A DNA stretch of 64,000 nucleotides from contig NZ_FUZI01000003.1 of assembly GCF_900166965.1 (NCBI RefSeq), positions 434,001-498,000 on the forward strand, in the 5' to 3' direction. Below the pieces are notes generated by a model that worked only from the letters and a program-made list of their open reading frames with translations, searched no databases and was not told where the DNA came from. A program made the translations under genes and the position numbers. The DNA is from Photobacterium piscicola (lineage in GTDB: Bacteria > Pseudomonadota > Gammaproteobacteria > Enterobacterales > Vibrionaceae). This document shows positions 24,078 through 39,135 of the stretch, piece after piece (positions within the stretch are counted from its first letter, which is position 1; each line of letters begins with the position of its first letter).

Positions 24078-25085
24078 CTAATTAGGGTGTAACTGATGAC
24101 TCGCTAACTTTCCTTTACACCAATGTCCACCAATACGTTGTTTAAAAGCACACATTCGGGACCATCTACCGCTTACATTGGCATAATGTTCCATAAATTG
24201 TTCACTGTGCTCAAGCCAAGCATCTGCTGTTATTCCCATTTGCTGTAAAATCTTGGGTTGATTAGGTGCAATAAAGCCTTTTTTATCATTTCGAATACAC
24301 CGACCAGTCCAATCAATTAGTTCTAGGTAATCGGCAAAAGCAAAGTTTATCCCTGCGGTTTTAGCTTGATGTTCTCCGCCAACAAAGGGTAATAATTGGA
24401 AATGACTTTTGTTTGATGAGGATGGTTTAAAGGGAGTTTTCGTTTGATTATATTCACGAATACGCTGCTGAATTGAGGTAAAATCTGATTGCTCTAGTGA
24501 CGGTGTAACGCCCGCCCTTATCGGGTTTAAATCAACGTACATCATACATGATAATAACGCTTGTTCGTCGAGTAATGCTTGAGACTTAAACCGCCCTTCC
24601 CAAAATGCACCTTTGCATTGATCTTCTTTATTGGCTTTTCGCGCAATTTCTTCATTCAAACAACGCATAAACCAGCTAATACTACCCAATCGTTGCTGCC
24701 ATTCAGCCACTAAATTTGATAATGCTTGTTGTTTATCAGAGTCAATTTGACCCTCTTTTAAAAATTCGACCGCAATAGGATGACCATTAAATAACTGTAA
24801 CCAGCGAGATATTACCGCTTCTGGAGTTAACTTTTGCTGCTGCTCGGTATCTATTTTAAGCACTAAATGATAATGGTTACTCATTACAGCATAAGCACAA
24901 ACATCAATACAAAACACAGAAGCTAATTGTTTGATTTTATTTACTATCCAACCTCGACGGTGTTGATAGTTTTTACCGTTATACGGGTCATCCCCACACA
25001 AATAGGCACGACGTACACAGCGATTAATCACATGATAAAAAGGTGTAATTTGAGGCTCTATCAATTTCCGTCTTGAGATTGTCAT
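24078..25085 (-). CDS. HUH/Y1-type transposase, REP-associated (RAYT/IS200-like) family
   Basis: 335 residues from ATG 25085, chosen because GGTGGA precedes it and MTISRRKLIEP followed by YHVINRCVRRAYLCG is the usual start for this family; longer in-frame starts exist at 25097 and 25103. The HUH metal motif is HYH in AVMSNHYHLVLKID, and the family block LSCMMYVDLNPIRAG is present. These Y1 enzymes cleave single-stranded DNA at hairpin structures. The reading frame is intact. It is placed between inverted repeats and among unrelated accessory genes. Confidence 0.87.
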   Translation of the reverse strand: MTISRRKLIEPQITPFYHVINRCVRRAYLCGDDPYNGKNYQHRRGWIVNKIKQLASVFCIDVCAYAVMSNHYHLVLKIDTEQQQKLTPEAVISRWLQLFNGHPIAVEFLKEGQIDSDKQQALSNLVAEWQQRLGSISWFMRCLNEEIARKANKEDQCKGAFWEGRFKSQALLDEQALLSCMMYVDLNPIRAGVTPSLEQSDFTSIQQRIREYNQTKTPFKPSSSNKSHFQLLPFVGGEHQAKTAGINFAFADYLELIDWTGRCIRNDKKGFIAPNQPKILQQMGITADAWLEHSEQFMEHYANVSGRWSRMCAFKQRIGGHWCKGKLASHQLHPN

Positions 25086-25145
25086 TCGTTCCACCATAAG
25101 CAACTTGAAGCTTAACTATAGTAGCTCATGGTTGATGTGCAAGGT

Positions 25146-25157
25146 TATGGCTGTCCA
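25146..25157 (-). repeat. Right inverted repeat of the candidate element
   Basis: TATGGCTGTCCA, exact reverse complement of 23877-23888, lying between the transposase start and the acetyltransferase stop. Confidence 0.7.
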
Positions 25158-25197
25158 TTATTCTTTTTTATTCTTTCACTTAACTGCGAATCTTTAC

Positions 25198-25767
25198 CTA
25201 AGCTACATTGATCCCTTTTTTCACTACTCTTGCTGGATTACCTACAACAACCGTATTGTCAGGTACGTCTTTTGTCACAACACTCCCAGCACCGACAACA
25301 GCACCATCGCCAATACTTACACCTGGTAAAACAACCACATTAGCGCCAATCCAAACTTTATTACCTATATTAATTGGTTTAGCAAACTCTTCATAGGTAT
25401 AGCGAGTTGCAGCATCAAGTGGGTGTCCAGCTGTGCATAATGTAACATTTGGGCCTATCATTACATAATCACCAATAATGACCTTGCCACAGTCTAAAAT
25501 GACACCGTTGGTATTCATATAGAAGTTTTTACCGACTTTTATGTTATAGCCATAATCGCAAAAAAAATGACCGTTTAACTGAGTCGTCTCATCTGAACAA
25601 CCAAACAGTCTTTGAATCAAAAGATTTTTTTCATCGACTTCAAAGCATGTGCTTATTTGATGGCATAATTTAGCGGCCTTAAGTCTATCTTCAGGTAACC
25701 CTTCTGAGTCTGGATTATACAGTTCTCCACTAATATGACTCTTCGCTCTGTTACTCAATACTTTCAT
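25198..25767 (-). CDS. Sugar O-acetyltransferase (maltose/galactoside acetyltransferase family)
   Basis: 189 residues. An N-terminal Mac domain (about residues 8-60) is followed by a left-handed beta-helix of hexapeptide repeats. The catalytic His is in TAGHPLD and the family ending VWIGANVVVLPGVSIGDGAVVGAGSVVTKD matches Maa/LacA enzymes, which transfer acetyl from acetyl-CoA to sugars. The acceptor cannot be told from sequence. It is 41 bases from the right element end, which may have landed in its 3' region. LacA-like activity would fit the galactoside genes nearby, but it is not in the same operon. Confidence 0.86.
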   Translation of the reverse strand: MKVLSNRAKSHISGELYNPDSEGLPEDRLKAAKLCHQISTCFEVDEKNLLIQRLFGCSDETTQLNGHFFCDYGYNIKVGKNFYMNTNGVILDCGKVIIGDYVMIGPNVTLCTAGHPLDAATRYTYEEFAKPINIGNKVWIGANVVVLPGVSIGDGAVVGAGSVVTKDVPDNTVVVGNPARVVKKGINVA

Positions 25768-25913
25768 TTATATACCTAGATTACTGAAGGCAGTCCAAAA
25801 AACTAACAACTTATTATACGGCTAACTTACTCAAATTTATTTTTAAACACGCGCCCATACCCCTTCGTCATAATCTAACAAGCACTATAAATCAGATGAT
25901 GTTTTACTTTGAA

Positions 25914-25941
25914 AGCCCGATTGTAATCAAAAAATCGGGCT
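25914..25941 (-). terminator. Hairpin downstream of ygjH
   Basis: Stem AGCCCGATT/AATCGGGCT (25914-25922 and 25933-25941). T-run support on either strand is weak, so confidence is moderate. Confidence 0.55.
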
Positions 25942-26001
25942 CCTATCGTTTAGTTTCAATTTTTACTAACTACAGTTGCTATACATATTTACAAACAGTA
26001 A

Positions 26002-26361
<360 letters not shown>

Positions 26362-26397
26362 TTAAGTTCATTATTAATCGTGGTATATATACCCTTT

Positions 26398-26413
26398 ATG
26401 TTAACGTTTACAC
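26398..26413. promoter_or_regulatory. Candidate GalR operator upstream of galR
   Basis: Read on the minus strand, GTGTAAACGTTAACAT, close to the GalR/GalS consensus (GTGnAAnCGnTTnCAC). It lies in the ygjH-galR gap, about 120 bases before galR, and shares GTGTAAACGTT with the copy before galT. Suggests autoregulation. Confidence 0.65.
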
Positions 26414-26532
26414 TACCAATTAAATATTGATTTACAAAGAATATCATTTCAAATTAGTTAGCTATATCACACAGTTAAATTGCGTTATTTACACAAGCGT
26501 AGTTTAATAGCTTCAACAGTAAAGAGGTGATC

Positions 26533-27561
26533 ATGGCAACAATCAAAGATGTGGCGAAACTCGCCGAAGTATCTGTCGCAACCGTATCTAGGGTGATCAA
26601 TAAATCACCAAAAGCAAGTCAAGCTGCTATTACCGCAGTAACACAAGCAATGCAGGCGCTGGGTTATCGTCCCAATGCTAATGCTCGTGCGTTAGTCAGC
26701 CAATCAACCAATACTATTGGCGTGTTAGTGGGTGATGTTTCTGATCCTTTCTTTGGCGCGATGATCAAATCGATCGACAATATTGCTCGCCAACACAATA
26801 AGCATTTATTGATAGGTAATGGCTACCATAATGCTGACAGTGAGCGTGATGTTATTGAACTATTGATCAATAGCCGCTGTGATACGTTAATTATTCACAG
26901 TAAAAGTTTATCTAATGATGAATTAATCGCTTACGCGCAAGAAGTGCCGGGAATGGTGCTTATTAACCGCTTTATTCCTGAGATAGCTGATCGCTGTATT
27001 GCGCTTGATAACCACCGAGGATCATATCTAGCGACAGAGCTATTAATTAAACATGGCCACCAGCATATTGGTTATATTTGTTCCAATCATGATATTGAAG
27101 ATACTGAGCAGCGCAAGCAAGGCTATCTAGATGCTTTACAAGCACATCAGCTGGCTGCACCACAAAGCTATATTGAATATGGCACACCAGATGAAGATGG
27201 TGGTGAGATCGCAATGACTAACCTACTCGCCAAAAATCAACCAATAACGGCGATTGCGGCTTATAACGATTATATGGCAGCGGGATGCTTATCTGTACTT
27301 GAAGGTAATGGTTTAACGGTACCAAATCAGATGTCTTTAATTGGCTTTGACGATGGCTTAATTGCAAAGTATCTGCATCCTAAACTAACAACTGTCCGCT
27401 ATCCCATTCAGATCATGGCAGAACAAGCAACGCAATTGGCTTTTCAATTAGCGGCGGCGGCAAAACAATCAACATCGAATACCACAAAATCTGATTCAAG
27501 TATTACGCATATGTTTGTGCCAACCTTAGTCAAACGTTTATCAGTAATGAGTCCTCAATAA
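26533..27561 (+). CDS. galR: Galactose operon repressor GalR
   Basis: 342 residues from ATG 26533 with AAAGAGGTG upstream. The LacI-family helix-turn-helix ATIKDVAKLAEVSVATVSRV at the N-terminus and the effector-binding core (VGDVSDPFFGAMIKSID, LLIGNGYHNA, LIGFDD, LTTVRYP) track E. coli GalR closely along the whole length. GalR binds galactose and releases its operators. It is about 4.7 kb from the start of the gal operon here, separated by a DsrE-family gene and a kinase gene. A GalS-like isorepressor would be the alternative name. Confidence 0.92.
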   Translation: MATIKDVAKLAEVSVATVSRVINKSPKASQAAITAVTQAMQALGYRPNANARALVSQSTNTIGVLVGDVSDPFFGAMIKSIDNIARQHNKHLLIGNGYHNADSERDVIELLINSRCDTLIIHSKSLSNDELIAYAQEVPGMVLINRFIPEIADRCIALDNHRGSYLATELLIKHGHQHIGYICSNHDIEDTEQRKQGYLDALQAHQLAAPQSYIEYGTPDEDGGEIAMTNLLAKNQPITAIAAYNDYMAAGCLSVLEGNGLTVPNQMSLIGFDDGLIAKYLHPKLTTVRYPIQIMAEQATQLAFQLAAAAKQSTSNTTKSDSSITHMFVPTLVKRLSVMSPQ

Positions 27562-27599
27562 TTTTCGTTTGACTGAATTTCTATATGCCCACTATATAA

Positions 27600-27628
27600 C
27601 CGCATCAGTGACACTGTCACTGATGCGG
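27600..27628. terminator. Hairpin between convergent galR and DsrE-family genes
   Basis: Perfect 12-bp stem CCGCATCAGTGA/TCACTGATGCGG with loop CACTG. Placed for both convergent genes; T run is short. Confidence 0.75.
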
Positions 27629-27649
27629 CTATTATCTAGCAGCACTACT

Positions 27650-28006
27650 TTAGAACGTAAACACTTTATCAGCTGCAAGTGTCCACTCTGCTAAATCATC
27701 CAATGTTGCAATTACAACATCTTCAATTAATGGTAATGCTGTTAATCCGCGTGCGGCGCAGCATGTTTTACACAATTTAACTTCACCACCTTGGGCTAGA
27801 ACAATCTCAACCATTTGTTGAATATCATACCCTTCTGTTGGGGCTTGTTTTGCTAGTGCACAGGTGACAGCATCAGACATTAAAAAAACTTTCACAGCAA
27901 CAGGCTCAGCGTCTTGTTCATTTAGTTTTATGGCCAATCGCAGTGCATTAAACGGACGCTCAGCTCCATAAGGAGCATCATTAATTATTATCAATATGGT
28001 TTGCAT
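27650..28006 (-). CDS. DsrE/YchN-family protein
   Basis: 118 residues from ATG 28006, preceded by AGGA; a longer in-frame start at 28072 would add a charged, unconserved leader. DsrE-fold protein: TILIIINDAPYGAERPFNALRLA at the start, then a Cys cluster CKTCCAARG on the fold's active loop. Family members relay sulfur or bind small ligands; no defined role for this one. It is not in an operon with the tus genes, which lie 24 kb away. Confidence 0.8.
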   Translation of the reverse strand: MQTILIIINDAPYGAERPFNALRLAIKLNEQDAEPVAVKVFLMSDAVTCALAKQAPTEGYDIQQMVEIVLAQGGEVKLCKTCCAARGLTALPLIEDVVIATLDDLAEWTLAADKVFTF

Positions 28007-28240
28007 TGTTTTCCTATCCCTATCTGATTTTTCGACTTCTGTTTTACCATGAAATCCATCGTCAGTAGTCATTTATGAATGTAAACCGCACCTAATGTCT
28101 ATTTTTTATTCTCTAGCGGTATTTTTTGTAATTTTAAACTTTTAACTGCAGCAATAATTTGGCACATTAACGCCCTTAACGTGTAATTGTATGTTAAATG
28201 CAATTGCCATAACCTAATTGTCATCTACAGTGAGCATTTA

Positions 28241-28759
28241 ATGAGCCATCGCCTCCAACTAACTTCTGCCCCATCAGTGTTGTTTTTGTTTGGCTTATCA
28301 GGTGCAGGAAAATCATTTGTCGGTGACGTTATTGGCGCTCATCATGAATGGTTTGTTTACCATGCAGATGATGATCTTACTGATGAAATGCGTCAGGTTA
28401 TTGCCGAGAAGCAGCCGTTTACAGAAGAAATGCGTGACCAATTTTTTAGCCGTATTGTTGATAAAATTCACTACTATCGTGCTATTTATCCACGTCTGGT
28501 GATCACTCAAGGGGCATATAAGAAAAAACACCGCGATTACATTCGCCAGTATGTTGATAATATTGATCTGATTTATGTAACCACATCAGATAAGTTAATT
28601 CACCAACGCTTAGAATACCGAACTAATGGTATTTCTAATGCTAGTGCTGAGGCGATTAAACATATTTTTGAAATTCCCGATGATAGTGTTAAGAAATTAC
28701 ACAATATCGATGGTAAAGATGAAATTATTCAGCAACTTAATGCGTTTTATAATAAGTAA
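28241..28759 (+). CDS. P-loop kinase-like ATPase of unknown substrate
   Basis: 172 residues from ATG 28241; a weak GAG ribosome site precedes it, and an upstream in-frame start at 28187 adds no conserved sequence. Walker A GLSGAGKS is near residue 16, and the overall pattern (HADDDLTDEMR, then LVITQGAYKKKHRDYI, VTTSDKLIHQRLEYR) is that of small-molecule kinases related to gluconate and shikimate kinases. The substrate is unknown. It converges on galM and shares a hairpin with it. Confidence 0.75.
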   Translation: MSHRLQLTSAPSVLFLFGLSGAGKSFVGDVIGAHHEWFVYHADDDLTDEMRQVIAEKQPFTEEMRDQFFSRIVDKIHYYRAIYPRLVITQGAYKKKHRDYIRQYVDNIDLIYVTTSDKLIHQRLEYRTNGISNASAEAIKHIFEIPDDSVKKLHNIDGKDEIIQQLNAFYNK

Positions 28760-28764
28760 CCACC

Positions 28765-28819
28765 AATAAAAACGCCCACAGTATTAACTAAATATAGTTT
28801 TCACACTGTGAGCGTTATT
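28765..28819. terminator. Shared terminator of the kinase gene and galM
   Basis: Long stem AATAAAAACGC-CCACAGT against ACTGTG-AGCGTTATT (28765-28782 and 28805-28819) with one mismatch. It lies between converging genes and provides an A/T-flanked hairpin in both directions. Confidence 0.75.
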
Positions 28820-28835
28820 GATAATGACTTAATGA

Positions 28836-29924
28836 CTATCGAAACCGATAACAAGTTAGATGACGATACTGCGCATTTGGGCGTAGTATCGAATTATTAT
28901 TCGGCCATTGTGGGTGATTTGGTGAATCTGGCAAAAATTGGGTTTCTAACGCAAAACCACTGTAATCAGCATACTCTCCCCCAACTCGATTAGGGCACCC
29001 AGCTAAAAAATTGCCTGTGTATAATTGCATTGCCGGTTTAGTGGTTAATACATCCATCGTTAATGAATGATCAGCAGCAATGACCGTTGCACAAGCAGTG
29101 ATGGCACGATGCACATCAGAGCGTAATATAAACGCATGATCATACCCTTTGGCTTGCCGTTGATCATTATCCACTAACCAATCTTGATTTATCAATTTTG
29201 GCTCGCGAAAATCAAAACTTGTTGCTTCAACCCTCTTAAATTCATCCTGCGGGATCCCGCTTGAATCCGTCGGTAAATAATGATCGGCATTGATCATTAA
29301 CTGATGTGATAAGCAATCTTTGCCATTATCAGCCCCGAGCAAATTAAAATAGCCATGATTGGTAAGGTTAACCACGGTGGGCTTATCCGTTTCAGCACTG
29401 TATCGAATATTTAATTCGTTATTTTCAGTCAGAGTATAAGTAACAATGACCTGTAAATTCCCCGGGAAACCCATATCACCATCCGCAGATAACAAACTAA
29501 ATTGCACTTCGGTGGCATTCACTTGCTGCATCTGCCAGCGACGATGACTAAAACCACTTTCGCCGCCATGCAAACAATTACCATTTTGATTAATTGATAG
29601 TTGGTAATCTTCACCGTCTAAGTTAAATTTACCTGCAGCAATACGGTTAGCATAACGCCCAACGGTTACGCCTAAATAGGCTTGCTGCTGATAAAAGTCA
29701 TTCAAGGTACTTACCCCTAACAACACTTCTCGATATTGGGTTTGGTGATCCACGATGACAGGTACACAACAACTAAGCCATGTAGCACCAATATCCATTA
29801 ACGTAACTGACATACCGCGTTGATTAACAAGGGTGATCAGTTTTGCAGGTAACCCATCAGTTGCCATATCAACAGTCATGGATTGATGTAAGGTAATAGC
29901 GTGTTGAGGTAAATGAGTTAACAT
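28836..29924 (-). CDS. galM: Aldose 1-epimerase (galactose mutarotase) GalM
   Basis: 362 residues from ATG 29924 with AAGG upstream; the TTG two codons earlier is less likely. The galactose mutarotase fold shows GRYANRI, CLHGGESGFSHRRW, the catalytic acid His in NLTNHGYFNL and base Glu in ALETQFLPDSPNHP. It interconverts alpha- and beta-galactose, giving galactokinase its alpha-anomer. The gene is the last of the galT-galK-galM operon, 16 bases after galK. Confidence 0.94.
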   Translation of the reverse strand: MLTHLPQHAITLHQSMTVDMATDGLPAKLITLVNQRGMSVTLMDIGATWLSCCVPVIVDHQTQYREVLLGVSTLNDFYQQQAYLGVTVGRYANRIAAGKFNLDGEDYQLSINQNGNCLHGGESGFSHRRWQMQQVNATEVQFSLLSADGDMGFPGNLQVIVTYTLTENNELNIRYSAETDKPTVVNLTNHGYFNLLGADNGKDCLSHQLMINADHYLPTDSSGIPQDEFKRVEATSFDFREPKLINQDWLVDNDQRQAKGYDHAFILRSDVHRAITACATVIAADHSLTMDVLTTKPAMQLYTGNFLAGCPNRVGGEYADYSGFALETQFLPDSPNHPQWPNNNSILRPNAQYRHLTCYRFR

Positions 29925-29940
29925 ATTCAATCGCCTTAAA

Positions 29941-31131
29941 TTACGCTATTGCTAAGTTTTGTTCACTGATAACACCAGCGCCCGCCATAGCTTTACACAC
30001 ATAAATAGTTGCTTGTAAGCCTGTTGCAGCCTGATATTTCGCATTCACTTCAGCGGTAATAGCATCAACAAATGTTGGCGGTACCAGTGCCACAATACAA
30101 CCGCCAAAACCACCGCCGGTCATACGTACGCCACCTTGATCGCCAATAACACCTTTCACCATATCAACCAGCGTATCAATCTCAGACACAGTAATCTCAA
30201 AATCATCCCGCATTGATGCATGTGACTCTGCCATTAGCTCAGCCAATAACACCATATTGCCATTACTTAACGCAATAGCGGCTTGTTCCGTTCGCATGTT
30301 TTCAGTGATCACATGACGAGCACGTTTAGCAACCATAGGATCAAGCTCTGTTTCACGCGCGATAAACGTCGCTAATGTCACATCACGCAAGGCTGGTACA
30401 CCAAAGAAGGCAGCAGCTTGTTCACACTGTGCACGACGCGTGTTGTATTCACTATCGACTAAACCACGTTTCTTATTTGAGTTAATGATTACCACCGCCA
30501 TATCTTCAGGCATCGCAACAGCAGTTGTCTCTAGCGAACGACAATCAATTAATAGTGCGTGGTTTTGCTCACCTTCAGCTGAAATTAATTGATCCATAAT
30601 GCCGCAATTACAACCAACAAACTGATTTTCTGCTTGCTGGCCATTGAGTGCAATTTCTTGCTGACTAATAGTAAGACCAAATAATGCTTTAAATGTTTGA
30701 CCAATGACGACTTCAAGCGCTGCTGATGAACTTAAACCTGCACCTTGTGGAACATTACCACTGATAACAATATCGGCGCCACCAAGAACATAGCCTCGCT
30801 CAAGCAGACATTTAATCACACCACGAACATAGTTTACCCACATGCATTGCTGGTCAAATTCTAACGGTTGACTAATATCAAACTCGTTCATTTCATTATT
30901 GTAATCAACCGCCACCACACGCACGATATTATCGTCACGACGTGCAGCAGCCACGATGGCTTGATAATCAATCGCACAAGGAAGCACAAAACCATCGTTA
31001 TAATCGGTATGCTCACCAATAAGATTTACACGCCCAGGCGCTTGAATAATATGGCTGGCGACATAGCCTAATACTGATGAGAAAACAGCTGATACATTAT
31101 CAATAAGGTGTTGAGTACGATTCGTTGTCAT
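29941..31131 (-). CDS. galK: Galactokinase
   Basis: 396 residues, slightly longer than E. coli GalK (382). GHMP kinase signatures are intact: [21 protein letters not shown] (galactose binding), the ATP loop [14 protein letters not shown] and the C-terminal [14 protein letters not shown]. It phosphorylates alpha-D-galactose at C1 in the cytoplasm. It lies 63 bases after galT in the same orientation and 16 bases before galM. Confidence 0.96.
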   Translation of the reverse strand: MTTNRTQHLIDNVSAVFSSVLGYVASHIIQAPGRVNLIGEHTDYNDGFVLPCAIDYQAIVAAARRDDNIVRVVAVDYNNEMNEFDISQPLEFDQQCMWVNYVRGVIKCLLERGYVLGGADIVISGNVPQGAGLSSSAALEVVIGQTFKALFGLTISQQEIALNGQQAENQFVGCNCGIMDQLISAEGEQNHALLIDCRSLETTAVAMPEDMAVVIINSNKKRGLVDSEYNTRRAQCEQAAAFFGVPALRDVTLATFIARETELDPMVAKRARHVITENMRTEQAAIALSNGNMVLLAELMAESHASMRDDFEITVSEIDTLVDMVKGVIGDQGGVRMTGGGFGGCIVALVPPTFVDAITAEVNAKYQAATGLQATIYVCKAMAGAGVISEQNLAIA

Positions 31132-31194
31132 TATTTTTACCTACTATTACCAAAGATTATCAAGAAACATATTTTTATTCGTGCTATTCAGCAC

Positions 31195-32256
31195 TTAATC
31201 TAAATAGTGCACATCACTTACGGCGCGTAATTTTTCAGCCGCTTGTTCTGCGGTTAAATCACGTTGACTTTCAGCCAACATTTCATAACCCACCATAAAT
31301 TTTTTCACTGTTGCAGAACGCAACAATGGTGGATAAAACAGCGCATGTAGCTGCCAATGATCGGTTGAGGTATCACTAAAATTAGCATCAGATTCAAAGA
31401 AAGGAGCGTAATGCCATCCCATTGAATAAGGGAATGAACATTTAAAAAGATTATCGTAACGGCTGGTTAATTTTTTAATCGCTAGCGCCAAATCATCACG
31501 CTGGGCTTGAGTTAACTCATCCATTCGACGAATATGGGTTTTAGGTAATAACATGGTTTCAAATGGCCATGCCGCCCAATAAGGCACCACTGCTAACCAA
31601 TGCTCAGTTTCAACCACAGTACGAGAGCCGTCTTCTAGCTCACTATTAACGTAATCAACTAATAAGTTAGTGCCATGTTGTGCATAATATTCACGTAATA
31701 AAGTATCTTTACGGCTAATTTCATTCGGTAAAAAGCTATTTGCCCAAATTTGACCATGGGGATGTGGTTGTGAACATCCCATTACTGAGCCTTTATTTTC
31801 AAACGCTTGTACCCAAACGTAATCTTTACCTAGCTCTTCAATTTGCTCATTCCACGTATCAACCACTTTACGAATTGCACCAACTGATAATTGCGGCAGC
31901 GTTTTACTGTGATTAGGTGAAAAACAAATAACACGGCTTAAACCACGGGCACTTTGGCAACGAAATAATGGATTACTGTTTTCAGGAGCACTTGGCGTAT
32001 CGGCAGTTAATGCAGCATGATCATTACTAAAAACATAAGTGCCAGTGTAATCGGGGTTTTTATCACCTGACACACGGGTATTGGTTGGACATAAAAAACA
32101 AGAACCGTCATAAACAAGATTCGATTCCGGTTGTGGCTGCTCATCAGCACCTTGCCACGGACGCTTAGCGCGGTGTGGTGAAACTAGCACCCATTGCCCT
32201 GTTAACGGATTATAACGACGATGAGGATGGTCAATCGGATCAAAACATTCAGACAT
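31195..32256 (-). CDS. galT: Galactose-1-phosphate uridylyltransferase
   Basis: 353 residues. The HIT-like active site HPHGQ (in [16 protein letters not shown]) contains the nucleotidylated histidine. The zinc ligands CxxC appear as CFLCPTN. It exchanges UMP between UDP-glucose and galactose-1-phosphate. It is the first gene of the gal operon; galE, which precedes galT in E. coli, is absent here and must be elsewhere. Candidate CRP and GalR sites lie 60-100 bases upstream. Confidence 0.96.
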   Translation of the reverse strand: MSECFDPIDHPHRRYNPLTGQWVLVSPHRAKRPWQGADEQPQPESNLVYDGSCFLCPTNTRVSGDKNPDYTGTYVFSNDHAALTADTPSAPENSNPLFRCQSARGLSRVICFSPNHSKTLPQLSVGAIRKVVDTWNEQIEELGKDYVWVQAFENKGSVMGCSQPHPHGQIWANSFLPNEISRKDTLLREYYAQHGTNLLVDYVNSELEDGSRTVVETEHWLAVVPYWAAWPFETMLLPKTHIRRMDELTQAQRDDLALAIKKLTSRYDNLFKCSFPYSMGWHYAPFFESDANFSDTSTDHWQLHALFYPPLLRSATVKKFMVGYEMLAESQRDLTAEQAAEKLRAVSDVHYLD

Positions 32257-32318
32257 AATAATTCAGCTCTTGTGATTATTTAATGCTAAAAAGTCTAAAG
32301 TGATTTCAGGCTAACTTC

Positions 32319-32334
32319 CGTGATCAATGACACA
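32319..32334. promoter_or_regulatory. Candidate CRP site upstream of galT
   Basis: On the minus strand TGTGT-CATTGA-TCACG, 8 of 10 matches to TGTGA-N6-TCACA with the right spacing. It is adjacent to a GalR-type operator, matching the CRP plus GalR arrangement of the E. coli gal promoter. Confidence 0.6.
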
Positions 32335-32336
32335 TT

Positions 32337-32352
32337 GTGTAAACGTTTCCAT
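32337..32352. promoter_or_regulatory. Candidate GalR operator upstream of galT
   Basis: GTGTAAACGTTTCCAT, near-consensus for GalR (GTGnAAnCGnTTnCAC), about 80-95 bases before the galT start. Confidence 0.7.
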
Positions 32353-33579
<1,227 letters not shown>

Positions 33580-33600
33580 TATAACCAATTGATAACAAAT

Positions 33601-33632
33601 AAAAAACGACAATTTACTTGTCGTTTTTTTTT
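33601..33632 (+). terminator. Terminator of ebgR
   Basis: Perfect 11-bp stem AAAAAACGACA/TGTCGTTTTTT with seven-base loop and a T run beyond. Confidence 0.93.
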
Positions 33633-33732
33633 ATCTTTTAATTCATAGACTGTTTAAAACAAGAGCAAGATCACTCAAATAATCATCTGTAATAGTTTTT
33701 TTGTTGTCGACCTCACAAAGCTCAAAACAGAA

Positions 33733-33748
33733 TGTGATCGAGTTAATA
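33733..33748 (+). promoter_or_regulatory. Candidate CRP site upstream of ebgA
   Basis: TGTGA-TCGAGT-TAATA: perfect left half-site and degenerate right half, about 85-100 bases before the ebgA start. Consistent with catabolite control. Confidence 0.5.
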
Positions 33749-33773
33749 CAACAAAGTTTTACCTATATTTTTT

Positions 33774-33787
33774 AGTAAAATTTTACT
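33774..33787. promoter_or_regulatory. Palindromic candidate EbgR operator
   Basis: AGTAAAATTTTACT, a perfect 14-bp palindrome, 43 bases before the ebgA start codon and downstream of the CRP-like site. Position and symmetry fit a LacI-family operator; assignment to EbgR is inference. Confidence 0.6.
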
Positions 33788-33796
33788 TAATAATAA

Positions 33797-37359
<3,563 letters not shown>

Positions 37360-37364
37360 CTAAA

Positions 37365-37398
37365 CATAACCGCCAGCTAATCATCGCTGGCGGTTATG
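37365..37398 (+). terminator. Hairpin between ebgC and ygjI
   Basis: Perfect 13-bp stem CATAACCGCCAGC/GCTGGCGGTTATG. No T run follows (CAATAAAAAA), so ygjI may be partly co-transcribed or the hairpin may stabilise the ebgAC message. Confidence 0.6.
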
Positions 37399-37469
37399 CA
37401 ATAAAAAAGAAACAAATATAAAGAATAAAAACAATAACCTATGATTTGGTTTAGTCGCTAAATACATAG

Positions 37470-38939
<1,470 letters not shown>

Positions 38940-38968
38940 TAATTAAATTTAACCGCTATAATTTTATA

Positions 38969-38996
38969 GCCTTGAGTTTCCTCTCAAGGCTTTTTT
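38969..38996 (+). terminator. Terminator of ygjI
   Basis: Stem GCCTTGAG/CTCAAGGC (38969-38976 and 38983-38990) with six T. Confidence 0.93.
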
Positions 38997-39135
38997 ACAT
39001 TTAAATAATTACAAATAGCAATCATACGATTACATATACGTCACAAAATTATATTTATAATCTTAACTTTATGTGTTCAATGGCATATAGTTGGTGCATT
39101 AGATGTTAAATCTAACGGTATGTTATAAGGATATT

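Larger units (their letters stand above)
23877..25157. mobile_element. Candidate transposable element bounded by 12-bp inverted repeats
   Basis: TGGACAGCCATA at 23877-23888 and its exact reverse complement TATGGCTGTCCA at 25146-25157 enclose one gene, an HUH/Y1 transposase of the REP-associated type. Length about 1.28 kb. No target duplication is visible, as expected for HUH enzymes. The repeats may be either element ends or REP-type recognition palindromes. Confidence 0.6.

Noticed and set aside
25105..25396. Plus-strand short frames opposite the acetyltransferase gene
   Set aside because: They are antisense shadows of the conserved hexapeptide-repeat enzyme.
28808..28993. Plus-strand 61-codon frame opposite the galM 3' end
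   Set aside because: Lies antisense to conserved galM codons and inside the shared terminator; no support.
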